NCBI GenBank assembly: GCA_016213945.1
Contig: JACQZF010000029.1
Span: 1 to 64,000, forward strand
Direction: 5' to 3'
DNA: 64,000 nucleotides
DNA from: Nitrospirota bacterium
Lineage (GTDB): Bacteria > Nitrospirota > Thermodesulfovibrionia > UBA6902
The notes under the pieces were generated by a model. That model had not been told where the DNA came from. It searched no databases and saw nothing but the letters and a program-made list of their open reading frames with translations. The translations under genes and the position numbers were made by a program. Positions 53,228 through 61,971 of the stretch are shown one piece after another; position 1 is the stretch's first letter; each line of letters starts with the position of its first letter.

Positions 53228-54223
53228 TCAACCGCGCGAATTGTTCTTCATTTCTTCTTGAATTGCTGCAAAGACTTTCTTTTGAACTTCTTTCAGCGGC
53301 CCTTTTATCCTGCATCCTGCGGCAGCGAAGTGCCCGCCTCCGCCGAAGCTCTTTGCGATCTTCTCGACACTGATCCTGCCTTTTGATCGAAGGCTGAGCT
53401 TGAAGACATCTTTATCATCTTCCCTGAAAAAAACAGCAGCCTCGATACCCTTGACCTTTCTGGGGAAATCGACAAAGTCTTCAGAGTCCTCGGCTGTTGC
53501 GCCGGTTTCTCTGAACATATCCGCTGTTGTGGTAATCCAGGCTATCCCGTCTTGAGTATCAAGAGTTGCCAGTGAAAGTCCTAAAAGCTTCATCGATTTG
53601 TAGGGGACGCTCTCGAATAGCTCTTTTGCTATATCCCATGGTCTTGCGCCGGCCTGGATGAGATGGTATGCTATCTTTAATGATTCAGGCGAGGTGTTGG
53701 AATATCTGAATCCTCCGGTGTCTACAAGCAATGCTGTATATAAATTCGTGGCAATGTTTTTATCAATAGTTACCTTGAGCGCGGATAGGAGCTTGTAAAT
53801 GAGTATCCCTGTTGCCGCGGCTCCGGTATCAATGACGCTTGCCGACAATTTCCTGTACAGTTCGGATTTTTCCGCATCATCAGGCGGGACATGGTGGTCG
53901 ATGATAATAGTGTGTTTGGCTTTCAATTCCTTAAAACCGGTTCGTTCCAGCGTATTACAGTCTACGATGCACAAGACATCCACTTCTTTTTTAGGAGGGG
54001 TCTGCTTTATCGTCTTTGACAAAGGCAGGAACCTCAAGATTTCAGGCACGCCGTCATTGCTCAGGGTATAGATTTCTTTCTTTCCCATCTGCTTAAGTCC
54101 GAGCGCAAGCGCCAGTACCGAGCCGATTGCGTCACCTTCAGGATTGATATGCCCGACAAGTATAAAAGATTTATTCTGCTTTATAACATTAAGAAGCTTA
54201 GAGGAGATCTTCGTCTTCATCAT
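53228..54223 (-). CDS. nrnA: Bifunctional oligoribonuclease / PAP phosphatase NrnA (DHH-DHHA1)
   Basis: 331 aa from ATG 54223 (15 codons inside the longest open frame); AAAGGGG lies upstream. Degrades short RNAs and dephosphorylates pAp. DHH motifs: GHINPEGDAIGSVLAL, CIVDCNTLERTG, IIIDHHVPPDD, LLVDTGGFRYSNTS; DHHA1 motif GGGGHFAAAGCRIKG at the C-terminus. Overlaps the end of rbfA by 26 bp and closes the infB-DUF503-rbfA-nrnA operon, an order widely conserved. Confidence 0.93.
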   Translation of the reverse strand: MMKTKISSKLLNVIKQNKSFILVGHINPEGDAIGSVLALALGLKQMGKKEIYTLSNDGVPEILRFLPLSKTIKQTPPKKEVDVLCIVDCNTLERTGFKELKAKHTIIIDHHVPPDDAEKSELYRKLSASVIDTGAAATGILIYKLLSALKVTIDKNIATNLYTALLVDTGGFRYSNTSPESLKIAYHLIQAGARPWDIAKELFESVPYKSMKLLGLSLATLDTQDGIAWITTTADMFRETGATAEDSEDFVDFPRKVKGIEAAVFFREDDKDVFKLSLRSKGRISVEKIAKSFGGGGHFAAAGCRIKGPLKEVQKKVFAAIQEEMKNNSRG

Positions 54224-54575
54224 GGGGGCCCCTTTCCGATTTGATTTCATTAAGTAGTTTGTCAATTTTCATGCCGTATTGAATGGACTCATCAATTTTG
54301 AAAGTAAGAGACGGGACGTACTTCATCTTCAGTCTCCTGCCGAGTTCGCCCCTGAAAAGCGCTGACAATGAGCTTAGTTTCCGCACAGTCTTTTCAGCAT
54401 CTTCTACTTTCAGGACGCTGATATATACGGTCGCATTTCTCAGATCATCGCTCACCTTTGCGCCTGTGACAGTAACAAACCCGAGGTTTTTGTGTTTGAT
54501 CTTGTTCATTATCATGTCGGCGATCTCTTCCCTGATCAAATCACCGACCCTTGCCGAACGTTTGTATGGATGCAT
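54198..54575 (-). CDS. rbfA: 30S ribosome-binding factor RbfA
   Basis: 125 aa, KH-like fold. Starts YKRSARVGDLIREEIADMI, has NATVYISVLKVEDAEKT and a C-terminal region with RLKMKYVPSLTFKIDESIQYG. Helps mature the 5' end of 16S rRNA. Position after infB and DUF503 is canonical. Family A hairpin half-copy lies upstream at 54592-54615. Confidence 0.95.
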   Translation of the reverse strand: MHPYKRSARVGDLIREEIADMIMNKIKHKNLGFVTVTGAKVSDDLRNATVYISVLKVEDAEKTVRKLSSLSALFRGELGRRLKMKYVPSLTFKIDESIQYGMKIDKLLNEIKSERGPHDEDEDLL

Positions 54576-54591
54576 GGTTTCCTCTTTTTAT

Positions 54592-54615
54592 GTCATTCCC
54601 GCTTGTCGGGAATCC
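54592..54615. repeat. Palindromic repeat family A, half copy
   Basis: GTCATTCCCGCTTGTCGGGA and the next four bases form one arm of the family, here with a CCCG/CGGG stem. No second arm nearby. It lies in the DUF503-rbfA gap. Confidence 0.75.
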
Positions 54616-54794
54616 GAATTTATAATTTCATATTCAAACCAGACACATGAATAAAATGTGGTTTAATTTTAGCATAATTATCTAAATGGATGGGAGGGGG
54701 TGCAAAGCGCAGAAGCGCAATAGTGCAAAAGTCAAAAGTGCAGAAGATGGAAAGAAGGGAACTCCGGGAACAAGTTCAGACAATCAATTTTCTA

Positions 54795-55076
54795 TTACAG
54801 CAGCTCCATTGTTGCATCTATTAATTCCACCGAGTGGATGCTGATCACCAGGTTCTTTATCTGCTCGAAGACCTTGTTTATCATGACTGTCTCATTGGAG
54901 ACAAATGCAATGCCGATCACGCTTCGCTGCCAGAGGTCATTGGCGTCAACCTCCGCCACGGAGACATTGAACTTGTTTTTTATCCTGTCGATCAAGCTTT
55001 TGATGACGAAGCGTTTCTCTTTAAGGGAGTGTGACTCGCGGATGTGTAAATCAAGTGTGAGGAGACCTACGATCAT
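54795..55076 (-). CDS. DUF503 (YlxP-like) protein
   Basis: 93 aa. The pattern IVGLLTLDLHIRESHSLKEK (start), VAEVDANDLWQRSVIGIAFV and the ending HSVELIDATMELL match DUF503, found between infB and rbfA in many bacteria and thought to have a ribosome- or RNA-related role. Length typical. Contextually part of the translation operon. Confidence 0.92.
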   Translation of the reverse strand: MIVGLLTLDLHIRESHSLKEKRFVIKSLIDRIKNKFNVSVAEVDANDLWQRSVIGIAFVSNETVMINKVFEQIKNLVISIHSVELIDATMELL

Positions 55077-55116
55077 GATTTTAAATATTAGCTATCAACG
55101 TAAAACATAAATGTCT

Positions 55117-55176
55117 GTCATTACGGCTTGTCCGCAATCCTTCTTAAAAGAAAGATTCCCGGCAAGCGGGAATGAC
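55117..55176. repeat. Palindromic repeat family A (copy)
   Basis: Starts GTCATTACGGCTTGTCCGC and ends GCAAGCGGGAATGAC. Located after infB and before the DUF503 gene. Confidence 0.85.
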
Positions 55177-55227
55177 AACTAAGCGGACTCTTATGAATTT
55201 ATCTGCAATAATTGCTGAGGACAGGTT

Positions 55228-57645
55228 CTATTCCAGTTTTGAGGCGACCTCTTCCTTGACGTAATTTTCAATTATGTCGCCCACCTTGAGGTCATTGAAG
55301 TTTTCTATCATGATGCCGCATTCAAAACCTGAAAGCGCTTCTTTTATATCTTCCTTGAATCTCTTCAGCGACGACAGTTTGCTTTCATAGATGACGACGT
55401 TGTCTCTGATCACCCTGACGCCGGAGCTGGCCCTTGTAATTTTCCCGTCGGTCACGTAACAGCCCGCGACTGTTCCGAGCCGCGATATATAGAAGAGGTT
55501 TCTTACCTCCGCCCTTCCCAAGATCTTTTCAGTAATGGTAGGAGCGAGGAGGCCTTCGAGGGCTTTTTTGATTTCATCGATCGCTTCGTAAATTATGTTA
55601 TAGAACCTGACGTCGACACCTTCTTTTTCTATAAGGGCTGACGCCTTTGCATCCGGGCGTATGTTAAATCCTATAATGATCGCGTTCGATGCGGTGGCGA
55701 GCATGACGTCGGATTCGTTAATGCCGCCTGCGCTTGCGTGGATTACGTTTACTTTTACCTGCGGGTGCGTGATGGCTGAAAGTGCGTCTTTGACCGCTTC
55801 CGCTGAACCCTGGACATCGGCTTTGATAATGACGTTAAGGTCCCGTATTTCACCCTGTTTTACTTTTTCATAAATTTCATCAAGGGTAAGTTTCTTCATA
55901 TGCGAGGCGGCGGCGGTCTTCTGCTTTTGCATCCTGTTCAGGGCGATCTGCCTTGCCTTCCTCTCATCATCCATGACAATAAAGATGTCGCCTGCCTGCG
56001 GCACATCGGGGAATCCTATAACTTCAACGGGAGTTGACGGTCCTGCCTTGTCAATCTTCTTGCCGGTATCGTCGATAAGCGCCCTTACCCTGCCTGCGAC
56101 TGTTCCAACGAGAAATGAGTCCCCGACTTTCAGCTCTCCGGCGTTGACAAGCACAGTGCCAACAGGCCCCCTGCCTTTATCAAGCTTGGCTTCAACGATT
56201 GTGCCCTTTGCGGGTCTGTTGTAATTCGCCTTGAGCTCCATTACCTCTGACTGAAGCAGGATCATCTCGAGCACTTTCTCGATCCCTATTCTCTTTTTAG
56301 CGGAAACCTCAACGAATATGTTCTGTCCTCCCCAATCCTCGGAAACCACTCCGTACTGGGAGAGTTCATTTCTCACCCTTGTAACGTTTGCTTCAGGTTT
56401 ATCGATTTTATTTATCGCTACCACAATAGGCACGTTTGCCGCCTTTGCGTGGTTGATGGCCTCGATGGTCTGCGGCATTACGCTGTCATCGGCCGCAACT
56501 ACAAGTACCACGATATCAGTGACCTTTGCGCCTCTGGCCCTCATCATTGTAAACGCCTCATGACCCGGGGTATCGAGAAATGTTATCTCTTTATCTTTAA
56601 GCTTCACCTTATATGCGCCTATGTGCTGCGTTATCCCGCCTGCCTCGGTTTCAGTGACCTTTGTCTGCCTTATTGCATCAAGCAGGGTGGTCTTACCGTG
56701 GTCGACATGACCCATGATGGTGACGATCGGCGGGCGGGGACTAAGCACGGTTTCATCAGAATCCTTCTCTTCAAGGATCGCTTCTTCATCTTCTATCTGC
56801 GCCATTTCGATTTTTAGACCGAAGGCCTCCGCGACAATCTGCGCCGCGTCAGCGTCAACGGGCTGATTAATCGTCGGCATGTAGCCAAGCTCCATGAATT
56901 TCTTTATGACTTCATTGATCTTCTGTCCTATGAGATCGGCAAATTCCTTTACTGTTGTGCCTTCCTGAAATTTAATAACACGCTTCCTCGGCTGGGTGAT
57001 CTGGGGAGGAGGAGCAGGTTCTGTCTTCTGGGCAAACGGCCTTTTGTCGTGCTTTTTAAACTGGGGTTTGAAATCCTGGATCTTCTTTGTTACATCAACC
57101 CTTCTTATGGAATCAAAGGCCCTCTGCATCCCAGGTTTGGCCTTGAACTTATCAAGTTTTCCTCGCTCGATTTCCTTTTTGAACCTGTCAAGGACTAACA
57201 AGTCTTCTTCTTCTGTTGTTGCTTTTGTCTCTAAGGGCGCCACAGGCGGGTTGACCTCTTTAGCAGGTTCTTTGTGGGCCGTTTTAACCGGGGCTTCGGG
57301 TTTATGTTCTTTAACGGGTTTCTCAGTCTTCGGTTTTTCAACAGAATGTCTTATAATAGCAGGAGCTTTCTCAACAGGTTTGGCTGCTTCCGCGGGTTTC
57401 TTTTCTTCCTGGGGAATGGCAGGTTTTACTGCAGGGGCTTCTTTTTTAGGGGGGGGAGTTTTTTCCTCCGCCTTTTTTAATAACTCTTTTTTCCCGAAGA
57501 TGTCCGCCAGCTTGTCGACAAGTGCAGCGTCAAGATTGGACATGTGGGTCTTTACCTGGATCCCCATGCCTGCAAGCTTGACAATAATTTCCTTATTGGT
57601 AACGTTTATCTTTTTTGACAGCTCGTATATTCTCATTCCGGGCAT
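55228..57645 (-). CDS. infB: Translation initiation factor IF-2
   Basis: 805 aa. N-terminal MRIYELSKKINVTNKEII (IF2-N), a low-complexity Lys/Pro/Glu linker (about 50-215), a second IF2-N-like unit (VKEFADLIGQKINEVI), then the GTPase domain: G1 GHVDHGKTTLLDAI, G3 DTPGHEAFTMM, G4 NKIDKPEA. Domains II-IV follow (VQGSAEAVKDALS, GFNIRPD). Directs initiator tRNA to the ribosome. First gene of the minus-strand translation operon in this window; nusA is not present in the sequence shown. Confidence 0.96.
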   Translation of the reverse strand: MPGMRIYELSKKINVTNKEIIVKLAGMGIQVKTHMSNLDAALVDKLADIFGKKELLKKAEEKTPPPKKEAPAVKPAIPQEEKKPAEAAKPVEKAPAIIRHSVEKPKTEKPVKEHKPEAPVKTAHKEPAKEVNPPVAPLETKATTEEEDLLVLDRFKKEIERGKLDKFKAKPGMQRAFDSIRRVDVTKKIQDFKPQFKKHDKRPFAQKTEPAPPPQITQPRKRVIKFQEGTTVKEFADLIGQKINEVIKKFMELGYMPTINQPVDADAAQIVAEAFGLKIEMAQIEDEEAILEEKDSDETVLSPRPPIVTIMGHVDHGKTTLLDAIRQTKVTETEAGGITQHIGAYKVKLKDKEITFLDTPGHEAFTMMRARGAKVTDIVVLVVAADDSVMPQTIEAINHAKAANVPIVVAINKIDKPEANVTRVRNELSQYGVVSEDWGGQNIFVEVSAKKRIGIEKVLEMILLQSEVMELKANYNRPAKGTIVEAKLDKGRGPVGTVLVNAGELKVGDSFLVGTVAGRVRALIDDTGKKIDKAGPSTPVEVIGFPDVPQAGDIFIVMDDERKARQIALNRMQKQKTAAASHMKKLTLDEIYEKVKQGEIRDLNVIIKADVQGSAEAVKDALSAITHPQVKVNVIHASAGGINESDVMLATASNAIIIGFNIRPDAKASALIEKEGVDVRFYNIIYEAIDEIKKALEGLLAPTITEKILGRAEVRNLFYISRLGTVAGCYVTDGKITRASSGVRVIRDNVVIYESKLSSLKRFKEDIKEALSGFECGIMIENFNDLKVGDIIENYVKEEVASKLE

Positions 57646-57812
57646 TTATTTTCCTGAAAAATATAAGTGTTAAATCGTTGCAAGCCCTTAAACTTCAGAA
57701 AAATTTTGATGTAGTTTAAGGGTTGTAAGTTTGTCTGGGTTAATGTTATCATAACTTCTCTTTTTAAAGCAATTATACCGTCCGTTTAATAACTTAAGGA
57801 GGTAAGAAAACA

Positions 57813-58001
57813 ATGGCAGAATGTTCAATTTGCGGGAAGAAAAAGGTGACCGGCAACAATGTCAGTCATGCCAATAACAGGACCAAGCGCGTATTTATGC
57901 CTAATCTGCAGAAGGTGAAGATGCAGACCGCTCATGGAATAAGAAGGTCTTCTGTCTGCACCAGATGCCTGCGCTCAGGAAAAGTTAAAAAGGCAGTGTA
58001 A
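57813..58001 (+). CDS. rpmB: 50S ribosomal protein L28
   Basis: 62 aa. Begins [20 protein letters not shown], with the L28 segment [19 protein letters not shown] zinc-binding CxxC pair (CSIC and CTRC) marks the zinc form of L28. Strong AAGGAGG ribosome site upstream. Divergent from infB. Confidence 0.95.
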   Translation: MAECSICGKKKVTGNNVSHANNRTKRVFMPNLQKVKMQTAHGIRRSSVCTRCLRSGKVKKAV

Positions 58002-58112
58002 CTTTTAGACGCTGAGAAGATAAGAAGCTTGGAAGATGAGAAAAACAAGAGCACGCACCTGATCTCATCTTCTCAACTTCATATCTTCTTTTCATGATTT
58101 TTTTAATGACAC

Positions 58113-58544
58113 ATGCAGTCCCTTCAGAATATCCTCAATACATTCATCAAAGATTACGGCATTGAAGGCGGTGTGGCCCTCAATGCCATCAGAATTCAAT
58201 GGGACAAACTCGTCGGACAGGCCGTTGCAGCGCACACCTTCCCGGATACCATTAAAAACAAAGTCATTACTTTAATAGTAGACACACCTCAGTGGCTGCA
58301 TCATCTCGGTTTTTTCAAGGAAGAGATTATCACAAAACTCAAACCTTATAATATAAGCGAGATACGTTTCAGGATCGGCAGGCTCCCGGAAAAGACAAAA
58401 GAAAAACAGGAGACGCAGGACAATGAATTATCCGAAGATGATTTGAGGTTTCTCGAAAATACGCTCAAGGGCCTGAAGGATGAGGAACTGAAGGAAAAAT
58501 TCAGGACCCTGATTGTGCACGGGTTAAAGAGGGGGAAGAAGTAA
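58113..58544 (+). CDS. DUF721 (DciA-like) protein
   Basis: 143 aa. The first 90 residues match the DUF721 pattern: NTFIKDYGIEGGVALNAIRI, WDKLVGQAVAAHTFPDTI, VDTPQWLHHLGFFKEEI. DUF721 includes DciA, which helps load the replicative helicase. The C-terminal 50 residues are charged coil. Its TAA stop is directly followed by a family A palindrome (58543-58614). Confidence 0.85.
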   Translation: MQSLQNILNTFIKDYGIEGGVALNAIRIQWDKLVGQAVAAHTFPDTIKNKVITLIVDTPQWLHHLGFFKEEIITKLKPYNISEIRFRIGRLPEKTKEKQETQDNELSEDDLRFLENTLKGLKDEELKEKFRTLIVHGLKRGKK

Positions 58545-58614
58545 CGGCTTGTCCGGAATTTTTTTGCAAGCAATATGATTAATAAAAGAAAGATTCCCGA
58601 CAAGCGGGAATGAC
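58543..58614. repeat. Palindromic repeat family A (copy)
   Basis: Starts at ACGGCTTGTCCGG (the first letters replaced by the DUF721 stop) and ends GACAAGCGGGAATGAC. The left arm overlaps the end of the gene, so the hairpin would form at the end of the transcript. Confidence 0.8.
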
Positions 58615-58694
58615 TCTTCTTGGAAATTGCATATTCTATTTTAGAGAGCCTCTTTCAACTTATTAAATACGTAAGAGGGAAAATTTATAAAAAA

Positions 58695-59456
58695 TTATAG
58701 ACTGAATATCCCTGTTGCCTTGTAGCGGCTTGCGGTGTATAAGGTAAGATTTTCACCCGCAATTTGCTGGTGTGTCTTGAGTGCCGTCGCAGGAGTGTTA
58801 TTGTTCTCGGAAATATGGGCAAGGCATGCCCATTTCAGGCGGCTGCCGGACTGAAGCAGTTCAGCAGCTTCGGCATTGGAGAGGTGTCCCTGAAATCCCC
58901 GTATCCTTTTTTTAAGAAAAGCGGGATAAGGTCCCCTGTCAAGCATCTCTGGGTCATAATTGCTCTCAATGAAGACCGCGTCAAGCGATGCCATTACTGA
59001 AACGAGGTCCTTAAATACATGCCCGAGGTCTGTCAATATGCCTAATTGTTTTTCGCAGGAAGTGACAACGAATGCCACGCCGTCAACCCCGTCGTGAGGG
59101 CAGGGGATGGTCTGAATGGATACACCGTTGAAATAAAGTATTTCTCCTGATTGAAAGCAGCTGATATTATCCAGTCGTCCCAGCCCGTTCTTTTCATTTG
59201 CCTTTTCAAGAGTCTTCGGTGTGATAAAAACCGGCAGGCCGAACTTCCTCTGATATACGCCTGCGTAACGCGCGTGGTCGGAATGGTCATGGGAGATGAT
59301 AAGGGCATCGACTTCCCGGATATCGCGTTCAAATGCGGCGAGCCTGCGGGAGGCCTCGATGCCGGAGATGCCGGCGTCAAACAGCAGCTTCACGCCGCCA
59401 GTCTCGACGTAAATACAGTTGCCGCTGCTTCCGGATTGAAGCGAGATCGCAATCAC
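58695..59456 (-). CDS. MBL-fold metallo-hydrolase (YycJ/WalJ-like)
   Basis: 253 aa, GTG start at 59456. Zinc motif SHDHSDHARYAGV (HxHxDH) near residue 55, upstream QSGSSGNCIYVETGGVKLLF typical of the YycJ/WalJ group, GLAHISENNNTP like C-terminal His. Proposed role in the family is a DNA 5'-exonuclease or phosphodiesterase linked to replication or cell-wall control; not established here. Opposite strand to lptF. Confidence 0.85.
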   Translation of the reverse strand: MIAISLQSGSSGNCIYVETGGVKLLFDAGISGIEASRRLAAFERDIREVDALIISHDHSDHARYAGVYQRKFGLPVFITPKTLEKANEKNGLGRLDNISCFQSGEILYFNGVSIQTIPCPHDGVDGVAFVVTSCEKQLGILTDLGHVFKDLVSVMASLDAVFIESNYDPEMLDRGPYPAFLKKRIRGFQGHLSNAEAAELLQSGSRLKWACLAHISENNNTPATALKTHQQIAGENLTLYTASRYKATGIFSL

Positions 59457-59583
59457 GCTTTTATACTCTCATACAAGGGCCGGAGATTACAAGAGAGAAG
59501 CAGGTCGCCTACCTTTTGAGTTCATTAGTTGTTATAATTACTGTGCATTTTATGGTTAAAACGATATCCTTGCATTCATTTCT

Positions 59584-59643
59584 GTCATTGCGGCTTGTCC
59601 GCAATCCTTCTTTGAAGAAAGATTCCCGGCAAGCGGGAATGAC
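59584..59643. repeat. Palindromic repeat family A (copy)
   Basis: Starts GTCATTGCGGCTTGTCCGC and ends GGCAAGCGGGAATGAC. Between the MBL hydrolase and lptF, about 40 bp before the lptF start. Confidence 0.85.
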
Positions 59644-59684
59644 AATCAATGGCGTGAACTTATTTGTGATTTCCTGAGACCATT

Positions 59685-60764
59685 ATGATTATTCAGCGAA
59701 AAATATTTAAAGAGCTCCTGGTAAACCTGCTCGTCATCATATTTTCCCTTTCGGTAATACTCTTCATGGAAAAGTTCGTGAGGCTGTCAAGGCTCTTTAT
59801 GGGGAGAGGGGCGGACATTCTGGACATCATCAAGATATTTGTGTATATCCAGCCCTCGCTTTTATTGCTATCCATCCCCATGTCGCTGCTCATGGCAGTC
59901 TTTCTCACATACGGCAGAATGGCGGCTGACAGTGAAATAGTTGTATTAAAGGCAAGCGGCATGAGTTTCTGGGGAATATCCAGGGCCGCCGTTATCCTCT
60001 CGGTTTTGTCCTGCATGGTCCTTTTATTCATCAGCATCTATTTATTGCCGCGCGGCATGTTTGCATTTAAAAAGACAGTATATGAGACGATAGTAAAAAA
60101 AGCCTCCATGACCTTTGAGGAGGAGACATTCTCCGATGTATTCAAGGACACGGTCATCTATGTGAAGGGAATACCCGGTAAAGACGAATTGAAGGGGATC
60201 TTTGTCTACAGGGAGGGTGATAAAACATTCAAAGACCCTGTAGTGATTGTCGCCGAGAACGGCGTATTGACCTCTAACCCCGGCGAAGGCCAGATAAAAC
60301 TTACCATGAATAAAGGGTTGATACATACATACTCTGGAAACAGTTCATCGGAAATTATATTTTCAACTTTTGATCTGGTGCTTATGACCGGGATAGATCC
60401 GATGGATAAGGCAAAGCCTGAAGAGATTAAAACCGGCAAGCTTTGGAAGGAAAGCGGAAGTTCAATTTCGTGGGCGATAGAACTGCACAGGAGACTGGCG
60501 CTGCCTTTTACCTGTATAATTTTCGGCATTCTCGGACCGGCGCTCTCCGGCAGGATTGGAAAGGTAGGGCGTCTCGGCGGTTTTTCCATGAGCATGTCGG
60601 TCCTTATGCTTTACTATCTGCTTCTTATAACAGGCGAATCTTTTGTTAAAGCCGGGAAGCTACCGGCTTTTGTAGGAGAATGGGCCCCAAACATATTTTT
60701 CAGTGTACTTTCGGCACTGTTTTTTTATAAGGCATACATGGATAAACCGATCAGGAAATTTTAG
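59685..60764 (+). CDS. lptF: LPS export permease LptF (YjgP family)
   Basis: 359 aa, six transmembrane segments in two groups of three (about 15-35, 60-85, 100-125 and 275-355) with a periplasmic beta-jellyroll domain between them. Opens with IIQRKIFKELLVNLLVIIFS and carries the conserved ASGMSFWGISRAAVI coupling helix region after SEIVVLK. Works with LptG and the LptB ATPase to lift LPS to the LptC-A-D bridge, so the cell is expected to have LPS. lptG follows 6 bp later. Confidence 0.93.
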   Translation: MIIQRKIFKELLVNLLVIIFSLSVILFMEKFVRLSRLFMGRGADILDIIKIFVYIQPSLLLLSIPMSLLMAVFLTYGRMAADSEIVVLKASGMSFWGISRAAVILSVLSCMVLLFISIYLLPRGMFAFKKTVYETIVKKASMTFEEETFSDVFKDTVIYVKGIPGKDELKGIFVYREGDKTFKDPVVIVAENGVLTSNPGEGQIKLTMNKGLIHTYSGNSSSEIIFSTFDLVLMTGIDPMDKAKPEEIKTGKLWKESGSSISWAIELHRRLALPFTCIIFGILGPALSGRIGKVGRLGGFSMSMSVLMLYYLLLITGESFVKAGKLPAFVGEWAPNIFFSVLSALFFYKAYMDKPIRKF

Positions 60765-60770
60765 GGCATC

Positions 60771-61841
60771 ATGAAAATTCTCAGGAAATACTTTTTAAAA
60801 GAATTCATCAGGTATCTGGTAATCCTACTTCTGAGTTTTACGAGTATCGCGATCGTCGCCGAGTTTTTTGACAAGATAAACGAGTTCTACACCCACAAAG
60901 CCCCTGCTTACCTGATAGGCCAGTATTTCTTATTGCAGGCCCCGGGCGTTATGTTGTATGCCCTGCCGTTTGCCTCTCTGTTCTCCGTTCTCATGACTAT
61001 CGGAATGGCTTCAAAATGGAGAGAGGTCTTAATTATCAAGGCATCAGGGTGCAGCACAAAAAGACTCTTTTCGGGTTTCATTTTAATCGGGATTATTTTC
61101 AGCCTGCTCGCCCTGCTGTTAGGCGAGACAGCAGTGCCAGTTGCTGCCAGAAAGGCGGCGTGGATAAGGAAGGTGAAGATCCTGAAAGAATCGCCCCGGA
61201 TCAGTCTCAGGGAAGGGGAACTGTGGCTGAAGGGGATTGATAAAAGCCTGGTCCGTATCGACGGTTTTGTTGCAGACCAGAATAAGATCTTGAAAACGAG
61301 CATATTCAGTTTTAACCCTTCGTTTGTTCTGGAAAAGAGGACTGAAGCCGCGGAGGCTGTGTGGGAAGACGGCGTATGGAAACTTAAAAACGTAACCGTC
61401 TTTGATTTCTCCGCCAACACATCAAAGAAATATGATTCTCTCATATCCTCCGCGATCGAGGAGCCAAAGATGTTCGACGAGGAAATGAAAAAACCAGCGG
61501 AGATGAATTTTGCCGAGCTTTACTCTTATTACACGAGGCTGGAGAGGGCCGGATTTAAAAACCTGAGATATGCCGTGCGTCTCTATGAAAAACTTTCCTA
61601 TCCCGCGATAAATTTCATCATGGTCCTCTTTGGCGTGGCCCTTGCTTTAAACTCAAGACTGGGCGGGGGCATCAAGTCTGCTGGTATAGGTGTGCTTGTA
61701 AGCGTGGCTTACTGGCTGATCTATTCTGTAAGCATATCGCTCGGCAACACAGGCGCCCTGCCTGCGTGGTTTGCCCCGTGGATCGGGCTGATCGTCTTCG
61801 GCATAACAGGAAGTGTTTTGTATCTGAGAATCAGAGATTGA
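60771..61841 (+). CDS. lptG: LPS export permease LptG (YjgQ family)
   Basis: 356 aa, same layout as LptF: three N-terminal and three C-terminal membrane helices around a periplasmic domain. Starts MKILRKYFLKEFIRYLVILL; coupling helix KASGCSTKRLFSGFIL follows REVLIIKASG. Partner of LptF; the two are in one transcript. lptB, lptC and lptA are not in the window. Confidence 0.93.
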   Translation: MKILRKYFLKEFIRYLVILLLSFTSIAIVAEFFDKINEFYTHKAPAYLIGQYFLLQAPGVMLYALPFASLFSVLMTIGMASKWREVLIIKASGCSTKRLFSGFILIGIIFSLLALLLGETAVPVAARKAAWIRKVKILKESPRISLREGELWLKGIDKSLVRIDGFVADQNKILKTSIFSFNPSFVLEKRTEAAEAVWEDGVWKLKNVTVFDFSANTSKKYDSLISSAIEEPKMFDEEMKKPAEMNFAELYSYYTRLERAGFKNLRYAVRLYEKLSYPAINFIMVLFGVALALNSRLGGGIKSAGIGVLVSVAYWLIYSVSISLGNTGALPAWFAPWIGLIVFGITGSVLYLRIRD

Positions 61842-61848
61842 GAATTAA

Positions 61849-61952
61849 CCACAGAGACACAGAGGCACTGAGAAAGAAGATAAGAGGAAAGAAAAATGAG
61901 AAACCTCGACTTCACTTTTTATTTTCTCTGTGTCTCTGTGCCTCAGTGGTTT
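61849..61952. repeat. Palindromic repeat family B (copy 2)
   Basis: CCACAGAGACACAGAGGCAC and GTCTCTGTGCCTCAGTGG are the arms, a near-perfect inverted repeat with an A/G-rich centre of about 60 bp. Lies between lptG and the YVTN-repeat gene, which are convergent. Confidence 0.85.
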
Positions 61953-61971
61953 TTTAATAATTATTTTCCAG

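Noticed and set aside
58009-58095. Terminator after rpmB
   Set aside because: GATGAGAA and TTCTCATC words occur but the pairing is broken and no T-run follows; only a weak hairpin.
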